A DNA stretch of 64,000 nt from Gracilariopsis chorda (Eukaryota; Rhodophyta; Florideophyceae; Gracilariales; Gracilariaceae). The notes beneath the pieces are model-generated. The model had not been told where the DNA came from, did no database searches, and was given only the letters and a program-made list of their open reading frames with translations. Shown here in pieces: positions 35,187 to 46,417 of this stretch (its first letter is position 1; every line of letters starts with the position of its first letter). The translations under genes were made by a program, and so were the position numbers. The stretch is taken from contig NBIV01000064.1 in assembly GCA_003194525.1 (NCBI GenBank), positions 124,001 through 188,000 of the forward strand, written 5' to 3'.

Positions 35187-35471
35187 AGCTAATACTTGGA
35201 CGTTGAAATGTCATCTACAATTAAGCTTTTTGCTATTTTGAGAAGCTAGAATGGTGATTAGATGTAACAAGTAAAGGATATCTCGAAATCCTGTGGATGA
35301 ACATAAAACAAAAGCACAGAATTCGATTCAGCGCCCTTCAAAACAGTTTTGGCGCGCATCCAGCGAAATTCAAATGAGAGAATATAAAACTGTATGCAAA
35401 TCATTACCATTAGGCAATTAAAATCAACGGTTCTCTCCGTTCGGATGACGTACCAATCCTGTGCCTAAACC

Positions 35472-36850
35472 ATGGCAAACCAATCCAAAGAGTCTTGTGA
35501 ACCCGATATTCAAACTGCTTTAACCGCAATCGCTGCAGGCCGTCCGTACCGCACAGTCGAGCTCGAGTATGGCGTGCCAAGGTCCACCCTTCATTACCGC
35601 GTGAACCATTACCAGAACACCAGTCCTGGCCGTCGTCGTGGGCTCGCGGATGAAGAAGAACAAACAATAGTTTTCTTCCTTTTGCGCCTGGCTGCATGCG
35701 GAACCCCACTCACCAACCACCATCTATGCGAACCAATCCAAACATTTTGTGCAATGATGGCACCCGAACCACTCAACGCAGTGCCATTTAACCATACGTA
35801 CATCTCGGACTACCGTTTACGAAGCTTCCGTAAACGCCATGCAACACAATTGTCTTTTGCATTCCATTTTCGCAGGAAAACAAGCACTTCAAGGCTGTAA
35901 ATGGTGTTAATTTGACCCATCATTTTGCTAAGGTGAAGAGACTCATCGTTGACTACAATATTGACGCCTGCCGAATGTTTAATCTTGACGAAGTCGGCGT
36001 AACCCCCGACAAAGAAGTATCTGGAGTGACATCACTGCGAAGGTTATTCCCGCAAAACGGAACACGGGACATGCTGATGAAAGCATTCAGTTACAAGCAC
36101 AGAGTAACAATGATGGCAGTGGTAAGTGCCGCTGATGACACCGGACCTCTTGTAGTCGTCTTGAAAGGGAGCCGCATTCCTTATCGTATGGTCGTGCGTG
36201 ATGGCGTTATGCATTACGAAACGCCAGCTGTCAATCTACCTCGTGGGTCTGTTCTTGCCACGAGAGCTGAAAATGGTGGGGTGGACACTGACAACTTTCG
36301 TGCTTGGGTGGGTAGGTTCGTAGACTACGTGAAAGATTTAACGTCGAATGGAAGGAAGGTGTTAATAATTTATGATGCGTATCGAGCACACATCTCTTTT
36401 GAGGTATTAGAACGTTTTCATTTGAACCAAATTGTGGTTTACACACTTCTGACGTATAGATTTGGAAAGACGCAGACTCTTGATGCCGTTAAATTTGCCT
36501 CCTTCAAGTCACACTTGAACCGCATCAGTGCCAAAATAACACTGAGTGATTGTGACAGCTGTATTGATATGTTTGCGTTTACGGCACTTCTCCTTGAAGC
36601 ATACTACTATGCATTTTATAGGAATGTAATCAAGGCAGGGTTCAGGTGGGCTGGGCTGTGGCGTCTGGTGCCAGCGCGATTGTTGGGTATGCCACGGCCC
36701 GCTACCAGTACTGGAGGTAGCATTCTTTATGTGGACGAGTTAGAGGGTTTATTTAAAAAGAGATGTATTGATTACCGAAACAAAGTGTTGGGCTCTGATG
36801 AAAGGATGTTGGATTTTGGCTACGTAGATACTAATAAATTTGCGTTGTGA
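35472..36850 (+). pseudogene. pogo/jerky-type DDE transposase with one frameshift
   Basis: ATG 35472. The first 142 codons hold a psq-like helix-turn-helix (AGRPYRTVELEYGVPRSTLH) and a CENP-B-type second HTH region. A frame change at about 35870-35895 leads to the DDE domain. The three acidic residues sit in MFNLDEVGVTPDK, KVLIIYDAYRAHIS and TLDAVKFASFK, i.e. a DDD triad as in the pogo family. The frame ends with TGA at 36850. It would act in the nucleus on the terminal repeats. Apart from the single frameshift the protein is well preserved, so the copy may have died recently or the shift may be a sequencing error. Confidence 0.8.
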
Positions 36851-37283
36851 CCTCGGATAAGGTCCTTGAAATGTTTCGTGTTACGCGGGCACCAGATGTA
36901 GCAAAACGCACTGAAGAGCAATGCAAGCTGCTTGCACGTATGCGAGAAGCTGATGGACATCTACAGTTGCATCTTCAAGCTTGCGAGCGCTTTAGTCTGA
37001 CCAGGATAGGCTCAGAGCTCTTGTGTCGGGAATGAGCGACGATCGCTTTCGTGAGCAACAATGCCCGATAGCGCTAAAATGAGCGATCGCAAGACGTCGA
37101 ACACCCGCTCGAAAGCAGCTGTTCGCCTGATCTGTGCAGCAATTTTTGTATCAAAGAAATATTGTTTGACCAGGACAATGCGCCGTGACTGTCCGATCAT
37201 TGAATCGTTTTTGTGTAACGCAGCCGTCGCACGTGTTTTGAACGTTACAAATTGGTTTTCTAACCTGACACACTATTATTGTG
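36851..37283. other. 3' region of the pogo-like transposon
   Basis: About 430 bp between the transposase stop and gypsy-2. Open stretches at 36847-37035 and 37061-37483 show no domain; the first begins with GTG directly over the transposase stop and could be a decayed C-terminal extension in another frame. Confidence 0.5.
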
Positions 37284-37288
37284 GGGGT
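37284..37288. repeat. Target-site duplication GGGGT, left copy (gypsy-2)
   Basis: Identical five bases follow the right LTR at 54478-54482. Confidence 0.88.
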
Positions 37289-37544
37289 TGTGGCGCAACA
37301 AATTGGCAGGACTGGAGGTTGGAGGGACGACGAAGGGAAGCTTTGTTGATGTTGGTGGTGGAGGTTGAGTTTTTTTGGGGCTGGTTTTCTTTTTTTCCTC
37401 TTGGCGGCTGCAATGGGCGGTGGTCAGGCGTTATATGCTATCACTTGAGCCCAGCTTCCAGGGTGGAAGCTGGGTCTCACTAATCAAATCGACTAAAATA
37501 AACAAGATCATTATTTGTGCCTTGCACACCACACACGTGTCACA
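37289..37544 (-). repeat. 3' LTR of gypsy-2
   Basis: 256 bp, paired with 54216-54477. Contains the AATAAA word of the plus strand at about 37498 and a CCCAGCTTCCAGGGTGGAAG hairpin region. The polypurine tract lies just inside at 37545-37556. Confidence 0.88.
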
Positions 37545-37555
37545 TCCTCCCCCCA

Positions 37556-37576
37556 AGCCGCCGCCCCGGGCGGCGG
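37556..37576. repeat. Perfect GC palindrome inside gypsy-2
   Basis: GCCGCCGCC, CCG, GGCGGCGGC: a 9 bp stem of pure G/C with a three-base loop, next to the polypurine tract. Confidence 0.85.
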
Positions 37577-37819
37577 CCGGTCTCTACATATTTTGCATCT
37601 CTCCGATGTCCTTGATCTCCCTTCTGATGACCCCTGACCGCGCTAAGACTCTTCTCCACACCAAAAATGATCCCAGCGTGACTAGGTACCCTGCCGAAAG
37701 TGCTTAGACGACTAGGCAGCGCCCATCTCGAATACCTTTCCATTATCCCTATGCCTCCATAATCGATCTACACTAACGCTGTAGAAGAGGGATAAGTGTT
37801 TGGGTAGAAGGGGAAAGAG

Positions 37820-38998
37820 ATGGGAAAAGGTGGCAAGAACGCGCGACTCAAGGAGCAGCGACGCAGGCAGGCTGCAACTGATGCGATAACAAAAACCTCA
37901 ACGCGCCATAAGCGCACTCTGCAAGCACGTAAAGCGCCCTGCAAGACCGTTGCGGGGAAGACTAACCTGCCACTCCCGCCACGCCTACGTTTTGTTCCAT
38001 CGCCATCCGATCCTGGCTTCAACGTTGAACACTCTCCGCCGCGTCATTCAGATGCATCCACTAATTGGCCCAGTCATGAGCAGCTTGCTCCCTCTCGCGC
38101 GGGGCCTTCGTCGGCCTATGTGCAAAGTGCGCATTCTGCGTTTAACTCGGCAAGATCTAGCTCACGTCATTCCGGATGGGAAGTTGATCGAATTCTTTTC
38201 TTCGATGGGCATTTCAGAGGAGCTAGTGGAAGACAGGTTGGTGTATCGGGGTTTCATATTATAGACATAGGGACCTTGCAGATGTTTGACATGACGTTGT
38301 CTCGTCCGGTGTTTCGTATTGCAGCTATGAACGATGTAGCTAAGAACCTCGCCAGGTGTGGAAAGATGCCTAGCGTGCCGGAAGCATCAGGGGCAGCGGG
38401 TGACATTGCGGGTGCGGATTGTCGCAGGGTGATCGTCGAATGGTGCAAAGCGAACCCTGGCTTCGCAGTTTCTATCTCACAGGGCTCCGGTGCGCTTCCG
38501 TCCAATGCTCGTTTGATAGATTATAGAATCAGAGATGCCCAGCGCATATACACCCGCAGCAACGATGGCGAGTGCATGCAGGCTGCTCTTCTCAACATCG
38601 TAGACGCTCTTTGTGGCTGTGATGATGCCAATCGTTTATCGGAGTACCTGCAAGTGCATCCTACTTCATTTGCGAGTCTGCAAGAGATGAGTTCTTTTGT
38701 AACAAGGCTCCCTTTTAAGGTCGAGCTTCGAAAAACTTTTGTGGATTTTCATCATTTCGCTGCTTGGGAAAACGTGGATTCTGGCTACCATCTGGTGCGT
38801 ATCGCGTGTGATGGCCGTCATGCTCTAAACCGCTTCAACCATTTGGTGGTGGTTGATGGACGTCGCTGTATGATACTGGATAGTGCAGAGCGTCATCCCT
38901 TGCGTCTCTGCAAGGATTCTCTTTTCTTCGTCGCTGGAGGTCATCCTCGGTATTCGAAGATCATCGAGGTCCACCGACTTTATATCAAACGTCACTGA
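37820..38998 (+). CDS. Antisense gene 1 of gypsy-2: protein with cysteine-protease-like C-terminus
   Basis: An intact 392-codon frame from ATG to TGA lies on the strand opposite gag-pol. Residues 1-50 are Lys/Arg-rich and could be a nuclear signal; 60-120 are Ser/Pro-rich and probably disordered. Residues about 245-392 resemble a papain-fold peptidase: SNDGECMQAALLN (Cys252, like the OTU DGxC box), FNHLVVVDG (His341) and MILDS (Asp354). The Cys-His-Asp order fits OTU or C39-like peptidases, and a ubiquitin-removing role is possible, but family and activity are inferred. An AATAAA at 39052-39057 follows. It lies between the 3' LTR and antisense gene 2. It is less damaged than the pol of the same element. 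Confidence 0.7.
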   Translation: MGKGGKNARLKEQRRRQAATDAITKTSTRHKRTLQARKAPCKTVAGKTNLPLPPRLRFVPSPSDPGFNVEHSPPRHSDASTNWPSHEQLAPSRAGPSSAYVQSAHSAFNSARSSSRHSGWEVDRILFFDGHFRGASGRQVGVSGFHIIDIGTLQMFDMTLSRPVFRIAAMNDVAKNLARCGKMPSVPEASGAAGDIAGADCRRVIVEWCKANPGFAVSISQGSGALPSNARLIDYRIRDAQRIYTRSNDGECMQAALLNIVDALCGCDDANRLSEYLQVHPTSFASLQEMSSFVTRLPFKVELRKTFVDFHHFAAWENVDSGYHLVRIACDGRHALNRFNHLVVVDGRRCMILDSAERHPLRLCKDSLFFVAGGHPRYSKIIEVHRLYIKRH

Positions 38999-39051
38999 AG
39001 CTAGTTGAAATGTCATCATAGCTTTTACCCGTATAAAGATGGTTTTAGTCC

Positions 39052-39057
39052 AATAAA
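39052..39057 (+). terminator. AATAAA polyadenylation signal of antisense gene 1
   Basis: AATAAA 54 bp after the TGA of the 392-codon gene, on the same strand. Confidence 0.6.
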
Positions 39058-39153
39058 TGGCTTGTCTTTCTGTGTATACATCTGTCTTCGTAAGGTCCTT
39101 ATCCTACATAGTCAATGTCATACAGAGGTCTCCATTCGCTTCGTAGCGCTTGT

Positions 39154-39162
39154 CTATATAAG
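39154..39162 (+). promoter_or_regulatory. TATA box of antisense gene 2
   Basis: CTATATAAG about 76 bp before the ATG at 39238, and about 100 bp after the AATAAA of antisense gene 1. It implies a separate transcription unit. Confidence 0.6.
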
Positions 39163-39237
39163 AGATGTTCGGATGACGGTCACCCGAAGCTCCCCTCCCC
39201 CGGAGTTCTTCATTTGTTTCCACAAACGGTTCCAAGC

Positions 39238-39828
39238 ATGAGCGATTCTGGCGACGAGGTTACCGGCTTCGACTGTCTATGCCCTGAGTTTAGGGAATTC
39301 CATACTCGACTCAGAGATGTTCAGGATCGCCACACCTCTATCGGTAGAGGCACACATGTCAACACGAATGGAAGTTTGGCTGGTACTCCTTCTTCGGCAG
39401 GTCGCAGCGCCCCCCAGACGCTTCCATCCCGAACTAACAGTGTTGGTTATCGTCACGAGCCGGAACTTTTCAAGGCTTACGATGCTCTTCCTCGGGCTGC
39501 ATTGGACGTAGTCTGCGTTATAGTGGAGACAGTCCCTGTTCATCATGCGGCTGGCGAGGGTCCTCCTAGACTTTCTAGGAGCCCTAACCTTGCCGGGCGA
39601 AAGGAAGATGACCCTCTATTTGACGTTGTAATGGTTCCCGTTGCGGCCGACGAGAGGAAGGTGCGCCATTTCATGACTTCGGCCACCAAACTAGGTGGTA
39701 AAGCTCTTGCCCAGTTTCCCTATCCTGTTCAGTTCTCGGATGGTCATTATGTTTGGGCTTATCGTAAAGACCCGAGAAAAAGTGGCCTCAAGTATTTGCC
39801 GCATGATGAGGCCGACGACGGACATTGA
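39238..39828 (+). CDS. Antisense gene 2 of gypsy-2: unknown protein
   Basis: 197 codons from ATG to TGA. The N-terminus is acidic (MSDSGDEVTGFDCLCPEF), followed by a Ser/Thr-rich stretch, an AALDVVCVIVETVPVHHAAG segment, and a C-terminal part with YPVQFSDGHYVWAYRKDP. I recognise no domain. TATA box 76 bp upstream and AATAAA at 39907-39912 downstream. The frame could be read 41 codons further upstream, but the TATA position favours this ATG. It faces the integrase C-terminus tail to tail. The role may be linked to antisense gene 1, as the two occur together. Confidence 0.65.
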   Translation: MSDSGDEVTGFDCLCPEFREFHTRLRDVQDRHTSIGRGTHVNTNGSLAGTPSSAGRSAPQTLPSRTNSVGYRHEPELFKAYDALPRAALDVVCVIVETVPVHHAAGEGPPRLSRSPNLAGRKEDDPLFDVVMVPVAADERKVRHFMTSATKLGGKALAQFPYPVQFSDGHYVWAYRKDPRKSGLKYLPHDEADDGH

Positions 39829-39906
39829 TGTCTGTCTCCAAACATCAGACACATTGGAGTCGATCTTGCTGTTCTGTTAGCACAATGCATGGTTTCTATT
39901 TGCGCA

Positions 39907-39912
39907 AATAAA
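39907..39912 (+). terminator. AATAAA polyadenylation signal of antisense gene 2
   Basis: AATAAA about 80 bp after the TGA of the 197-codon gene. Confidence 0.55.
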
Positions 39913-39990
39913 CGCATTCTGCTATTCTGCATTGTATGCAGTATTCCTTATTGCAATCTTTGATGTAGCTTAATTCCGCAGACGAGCGGG

Positions 39991-41030
39991 TCAGCGATGA
40001 TATAATACCAGTCGTTCAGCGTGTATAGGCTCCCGTGATATCCTTCCGTGCGAGCTTGTTAGAATATAACGCGGATGAGATGCTCCTATTAGTTTGCAAG
40101 GACCATAGAACCGGGACTCAAAGGGTGCCCACTTTTTCTTTGCGTTCACTGCTTGACCCTTTGCGACAAGTACTTCGTCACCAACGTTGAAGCGAATCGA
40201 TCGTCTTTCACTACGCTGCAGTTCATGTTGTCGGAAGGCACGGGTTGCTCTTCCCACTTTTGAATCCATTAGTTCTAGTCCCTTATGAAAGTCGGTGCAA
40301 TGAGAAACAAGGCCTATGGGCTCCGTGTTGTTCATTCGTGGGGTGTACCATAAAGCAGTTGAAATGGTGACTTTCCATCTGCCATTTCGCGTCTTCTGTA
40401 ACCGTAAAACACTCTTGGTAGGACGCGGTCCCAGTCTGTTCTATCACCAGTGATTCCTCTAGCAACTGCGCCCTTCAGGGTTCCTACCATTCGCTCCGCT
40501 CGGCCATTTGACATAGGAGCGTACGCCAGTACCGTTTTCCATGTGATTCCATTGTTGGTCATAAACCTTTCTAACGTCTTCGAGCGGAAACAGGTGGCAT
40601 TATCAGATATTATCAGTCTGGGTAGCGCAAAGGGTTGGATGATTTCCTTTCTCACAAATTCTATTACAACTTGGGTTGTAGCGGAAGAGGTTGCTTGTGC
40701 AATTGGCCATCCTGTGATGTGCTCTACACCCACGAGCATATATCGGTTTCCTCGGTTAGTGGTGGGTACCGTGCCTGCGAAATCTAGAGAGAATGTGTGG
40801 AAGAGTCCCGTCAGTGGGTACTTAAGACTCGTCTTATACGTCGGGATGGTTACCGCTCTTTGACAACTATCACAGCTCCTGATGTAATCGACTATATCTC
40901 GGTGAAAACCCGGCCACCAATACCTCTCTAGTATAAATGTTTTCGTAGACTGAATTCCCCAATGTCCAATTTCATCGTGGAAGGTGCGTAGGATCGCTGT
41001 CCTATCTCGTCATTGTGGAATGAATCGAAG
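39991..41030 (-). pseudogene. Integrase of gypsy-2
   Basis: From about 41030: HHCC finger (TFHDEIGHWGIQSTK..., YIRSCDSCQR), core with DFAGTVPTT (first Asp), IISDNATCF (second Asp) and SNGRAERMVGTL (Glu), then the C-terminal region with RFNVGDEVLVAKGQAV, the usual DxVLV barrel motif. A frame change at about 40335 separates core and C-terminus. All three catalytic residues are present, so damage is limited. Confidence 0.82.
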
Positions 41031-41331
41031 TCCTTTCTGTGATCTCCTCATGATTGTGCCGTGTCAGATGATGAAAAGCTTAGCGTTCCTCTTAACATTT
41101 CTGCGCACGTTAGCCTCGTCAATCTCTATGTTCGTGCCAGAAAGCAGCTTTTTCTTAGCAATAATTTCTTCTTCTAGGTCGTCTCTCGTGCACACGTCCT
41201 CCATCGTGAGGCTTAATTCGGCTTCACTATTCCCCTCCTTATTTTTTATCCTAGACAAAATATTCAGCGGCACGGTTCATGCACCCGGCCCGGTATTGAA
41301 TCCGAAAGTCGTATTCTGCCAAAAGATCCAT

Positions 41332-42993
41332 CTATCTTGCCAGTCGTCCGTGAATATCTTTCTTACGGGAAGCGTACTGTAGGGCCTGATGATCAGTGTT
41401 CAATGTGAAAGGCGTGGATGATAAGAGGTATACTCTAAACTTCTTCAGCGCGAATATGACGGCTAGTGCTTCTCTTTCGCAGGTAGAGTATTTCCTTTCT
41501 GCTGCAGTCATAGTACGACTAGCGTACTGGACAGGTTGTACTTTCCCGTTTTCTTTCTTCTGTGACAGTACTACGCCAATAGATACACACGAAGCGTCTG
41601 TCTCTACGATGAATGGTTTGTCAAAGTCTGGAAAGGCAAGAACGGGGGGCGTAGTCAACTTAAGCTTGAGTTCTTCGAACGCTTGTTGCATCATGGGTGT
41701 CCACTTCCACTTCTTTTTACTCGAAGTAGCTGCATGCAGGGCGGCGGATACCTCAGCAAACCCTGGAATGAACCTGCAATAATAACCAGCTAGCCCAAGG
41801 AAACTTCGCAGCTCTGTCACAGAAGTTGGTTGTGGTGCCCTTTGTATGGCTCCGATCTTTTCTGGATCAACCCTAACTCCCATCTTATCCACGATGTGCC
41901 CTAGTAGTTTAACCTTTGACTGGGCGAAACTACATTTTGTTACTTTTAACCTCAGGCCATTTTCTTCGATTCTCGAAAAGACCTCTTCACAACGGATGAG
42001 ATGGTCGTCGATACATTCCGAAAAGATCACGACATCGTCTAGGTATACTCGAACAAATTTTAATCCTTTCAAAATGATATCCATCATGGTTTGAAATGTT
42101 GCTGGGGCATTCATTAGTCCGAAAGGCATCACCTCGAACTGATAAGTTCCATATCGGCAAAACAAATGTTATTGTTTCCTTGCATTCTTCCGACACTCGA
42201 ACCTGCCAGTACCCTGAAAAGAGGTCCGGGGTAGTGAATAGACTCGACCCGGCGAGATCATCAAAGATCTCTTCTATCTTTGGGAGAGGCCACCTGGTGG
42301 CTTTCATCCTGGCGTTAAGTGTGCGGTAATCCACACAGAATCTTGGCTTACCATCCTTCTTCGTAGCGATGACTATAGGGAATGACCAGGCTGAGCTCGC
42401 TGGCGTAATGATGACTGTTCTCAACATATTATCAACCTCCGTTTTAACCAGATCATTGTGCCGAGGGGGAAGACGCCGCGCCAGAAGGTGGATTGTGGTA
42501 TTATCATGAAGCTCAAACGAATGCTTTATAGTCACATCTGATGGACGGAGGTCTCTTAAAGTCCATGCAGTAATATTCTTTTCAAGCAGCTTTCTTTCAA
42601 TAGATTTTTGGGCGTCCGAGGGCAAGTGGTGCAGCTTGGCTGCAACCAGGGAGGATTGTTCGGTTTCTTCGCTTCGCTCGACGACGATATGTAGCTCGTT
42701 CCCCTCGCTACTCTCTTCATCAGTGTCTTCTTTTTCTAGGAGATCTGGCATGTCACTTACATCTTCAGACCCAGATAGATCGGGCTCGTACGGCTCTACA
42801 TTCACTACCGACAGGACAAGGTCATCTTCTTCTTCGTCAGAACTGGATGAAGGAGGAACGACCTCCGTGTCAGACGTAAAGTCCTCACTGTCAGTACTTG
42901 TCTCGAGCAAGCCTGATACCCGTCTGTCGTACTCTAGTTCCAGTACTGAGGTCACTCCATCGATAGTAACAGACACCGTCTGGTTTCCAAGGT
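41332..42993 (-). pseudogene. pol: Reverse transcriptase and RNase H of gypsy-2 (downstream of chromovirus-2)
   Basis: 42993-41987 carries the protease tail, an acidic Ser/Glu linker and the RT start: HFELHD-type region, TPASSAWSFPIVIATKKDGK, RFCVDYRTLNARM and LFTTPDLFSGYWQV. A frame change near 42160 leads to 42165-41332 with FEVMPFGLMNAPATFQ, VRVYLDDVVIFSE (intact YLDD) and RNase H (FIVETDASCVSIGVVL, TDHQALQYAS). The frame enters from the gag-pro part across the AAGGT site. Confidence 0.87.
42989..42993. repeat. Target-site duplication AAGGT, left copy (chromovirus-2)
   Basis: Same bases at 52504-52508. Excision of the element plus one copy rejoins the gypsy-2 gag-pro and RT parts in frame. 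Confidence 0.88.
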
Positions 42994-43817
42994 TGTGGTG
43001 CAACGCCCCAAAGGGGAGAAACACCGAAAGACGTTCGGGATCTTTCCTCCGTGAAGGTGAACCCAGATGGGTAGAGCCCCTCTAGGGGTGGCACGGCGGA
43101 GCCAGTTTGTAAGACCGAGGCCACCCTTCGCGACTAGCACGAGAGGGTTTAGGACAAGAATCGGTATCTGCGAGAGCGGGAATGCGTCCTAGCCAGAGGT
43201 AGGTTTCCACGTAAGTGGGGGGTGTGTGAGCGGATCGCACACGAGGGCCGTGGATAGCGGGAGGTGCTACACGAAAAAGGGGAAAAGGAAGGGCGAAGAG
43301 GAGGAAGAGAGGACGAAGTGAGTCGCAAGAGCGACGAGGACGAACGGCAGTGCCAGTAACAATATCCCTATACAGGGCGAAACACCAATGCAATTGGAAT
43401 ATTATGACTCCCAGTGATGGGTGCCTCTAGATGTGCAAGGGGTTAAATGTCCCGTGGTTCACGGCGTTTCCCTCCAAGGATGAGTAGAGCACGCGCGCAA
43501 GCGGTAACAACTAGAGCCAATTCCCCAGGTTGGGGTCCCTTGTTGGGGAAGGTTTACTGGTGCGACGGCAGTGTGCCGTAGCACTAAGTACTAGCTTCCC
43601 AGAAATAGGTGTGAAAATAATAAATAAAATCAACTAAAATACTCCACCTTTCGTGGCAACATCCACTACTGTGGCCAACCGCCAATTGACCCGAAACCGT
43701 GTCCCACGTGTCCATACCCACCATTGTGGGGCGTAGTTCATATACACACTACACAACCGATAATATCGGGAAAACAATCAAGTACCAAGAATCCCTCCCT
43801 GAGGGCATTGCACTACA
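42994..43817 (-). repeat. 3' LTR of chromovirus-2
   Basis: 824 bp; partner 51678-52503. The polypurine tract (TTAGGGGGGAGATA on the minus strand) abuts it at 43818-43831. The LTR holds many mini-hairpins, for example CCCCTCTAGGGG at 43077-43088. Confidence 0.9.
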
Positions 43818-44090
43818 TATCTCCCCCCTAAGACGGGAAAACGACCGCGGACGAGGAGGGTTCCCAGGAGAAAATGGGTGATAAAAGCGCGTGCACTGTG
43901 TCCGGTTCTCCTTTCCTGGCATAGCCAGCTACTGTAGTATAGTGTTGTGGGGAGCTAGCTGCTCCCTTGAATAAACTTTCCCGTTTAGAACGGTGATTCT
44001 CGTTTGAGTTCCCCGTCTTCTACAGACCTTGCCTTGTTATTTTTTCCTATCGCCCTCCGTTCGCGCGGCAACGCTACCCAACTTGGGCAT

Positions 44091-45120
44091 TTACCAGCGT
44101 GGCTGGAGCTGCAGGTCCCGTTTGACGGTGGTATCGCACGACCTGTGACCGTGGGAGGTGTTCGATTGGCTCCCACGTATCCCCACTGGGGTCATACCCG
44201 TACCAGCAAACGCGGTATTGTAGAATACCATCCTGTCCCAGGTGTGTCCGACAAGTCGTTCTACTACGAACTCTCGCTCGTAGACCTGCCGGCCGTGCCG
44301 GGTGGTGGTTGTACTCCCTTGCGAGGGTTGCCCACTGTGCGGTATGTTGCCCCCCATCCCGGTTGCCGGCGATGTCTCCGGCGTTTCCGTGCGCTGTCCT
44401 AGTGGCCGCTGCTCATGCGGGAAGATATCCCTCAAGAGGGTGTGTGGCGTCACGGTTTTCACCGGCAAGTCATTCCCCGGAGGGGCGTCGTTGTTCCCGT
44501 CATCACGGTAGGCCAGGCAAACCGCCAACCGGCGGTGGACTTGAACTCCGCGAGTGCGGTCTTCTTCGCGAGCCACGAGCTTGCGGGGTCTTTGCCGCGT
44601 ATGCGGGAACGGTGTTTGCGACATCCCCTGCGAGGTCCCGTGCGACACGTTGATTGGTAAGCGTTCCGCCACCCCTTGGGGGTCACGATCGTTCTCCGCC
44701 ATATGTTCCGGATGTGCCGTGGTGTCCCCGGCTACTGGGGGGTTGCCTAAGGCTAACTCCGGTACACCGGCATTGTGGTTAAAATTCCCCTTTGGGGGGT
44801 GTCGGGCAGTTGCCGATGACACCCTTTTCCGGGGCCTTGCCGCTAAGCGCGGTGCACCGTCTCCATGAGGAGGGACAACGTCCGGTACGACCGGTCTCGA
44901 GCGTGCGACGGCGCGCGTTCTTCCCGAGTTCCTCGGTTCTTCGCCGCTGCGTTGCGGAAGTTGGCGCAAATTATTCCCCGGAGCGGGGGCTTCGATGCCC
45001 ACGACGACGGGAGGCGTTTCCGGCGCTTGCGCGCCAGGGCCTGAAGCTTCGAATGCGGCTTGGCTGCCTTTTTCCCTGACAGGGGTGTGCGGTAGTTGCG
45101 CTTAAACCTCCCGTGTAGCA
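44091..45120 (-). pseudogene. Integrase linker and chromodomain of chromovirus-2
   Basis: The linker (about 45120-44290) is GC-rich and frameshifted. The chromodomain starts with YEREFVVERLVGHTWDR at about 44290-44240. It continues, after a one-base frame change, with QYRVCWYGYDPSGDTWEPIE then HLPRSQVVRYHR at about 44213-44119. DTWEP and the aromatic residues of a chromodomain are kept. It corresponds to the C-terminus of the 536-codon frame of chromovirus-1. Confidence 0.75.
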
Positions 45121-45122
45121 CG

Positions 45123-46417
45123 TTATAATTGCCGCTTTTGCGGGACCTGCGCGTCTGGTTGTTGTTGCGCAGCACTGCCCGAGAACGGGGGATTATTGTT
45201 CCTTGTTTCCCGTTTCGACGGCGATAGCGTTCCTCGAAAACGAGTGTTCTCCTCCCCCTCCTTAGACGGAGCGGCGGGATAAGGGATAACATTCCCCGCC
45301 TGGCGGGTATAAATTCGCTCCAGGGGGGTGGGCGTGGTAGAGGCGGGCGCTGAGAGGCCCGAATTACCCAGCTGAGCCGGTGAGTCCGACAGGGTCGGTA
45401 GGTCTGAGAGTCCCCGGCTGGGGTGTGGTAGTACCGTAGGCCTAGTACTCCTGGATGATTCCGGTGTTGCAGAGTCCGTAGAAACGGGGTTGCCTGGATC
45501 CAGGACTACCTCTGACGAGGGAGGAGGGGCAAGGACAACACGATCACGGAAAATCCGTTCGTGCATGTCGCCCATCTCTACCACGACAGTGTCGGTGTTC
45601 ACAGAGATGACCTTGAATGGTCCATCCGCCACAGGCGAGAGCTTACGGCGCTTCTCCCGTTCCGGGTTGTAGTACTCCTTCCTGATGAAGACGTAGTTAT
45701 TCGCCCGAATCGGGGACAGTTTCCCTCGCAAGCGAGCATCAAAATCCCGCTTGTAAGCGGCTTGGGCCCGTGCCATAGACTTCCGCGCAGCGGGGACCAG
45801 CTTGGAAAGCCATTGCTTCCATTGCTGCCGTTAGATACCCACTGATGGGAAATTGTCCAAGGTAGCTTGGGGTTCCAGCGCCACAGGCGAGTGTGTTCTA
45901 CATAGAACCAACTCGAAAGGCGAAACTCCGGTAGTCCGGTGTACCTGCGTATTGTACGCCTAGGTTACCGCATCAGCGTACATTTCCCAGTTCTTTGGGT
46001 GGTCTGCGACGTAGGAACGTAACGCCGCGAGTAACGTCCGGTTAAACCGTTCAACTTGCCCATTACACGGGGGTGGTAGGTAGTGGTGAACAAGTTCTTG
46101 ACATCCAGGATGCGACAAAAATCCTGGAAGAACTTGCTCACGAACTGTTTCCCGTTATCGGAGAGCACCTCCACAGGGGGACCGTAGACGAAAATCCAGT
46201 GCGTCACCAGAGCCTGGGCCACCGTGAGAGCGGTTATCCTCCGAAGAGGGACAGTCCGTACCAGCTTAGAAAAGCGGTCGGTAATGACAAGTAGAAACTT
46301 GTTTCCCCGTTTCGTGGTGAGTAGTGGTCCGAGAATATCGATCGCGATAAACTCGAGCGGCGCCCTTGCGGGGAATAGTTTCATCTTCTTCGCATTTTTG
46401 CGGAGTCTCACGCAATT
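45123..46417 (-). pseudogene. Integrase of chromovirus-2
   Basis: 46417-45965 encodes the core: PLEFIAIDILGPLL (first Asp), EVLSDNGKQFVSKFF (second Asp), then a frame change inside YHPRVMGKLNGL so that the Glu motif (GQVERFNR in chromovirus-1) is read in a neighbouring frame. 45776-45123 carries the C-terminal part (ARAQAAYKRDFDARLRGKL, RKEYYNPEREKRRKLSPV) and the start of the linker. Confidence 0.82.

Noticed and set aside
42999-43003. LTR boundary of chromovirus-2 at TGCAACG
   Set aside because: With that boundary no duplication is found; shifting to TGTGGTGCAACG (42994) gives AAGGT on both sides and restores the gypsy-2 frame.
42636-43085. 149-codon Ser-rich plus-strand frame
   Set aside because: Shadow of the acidic linker of gypsy-2 pol; it also runs across the chromovirus-2 LTR junction.
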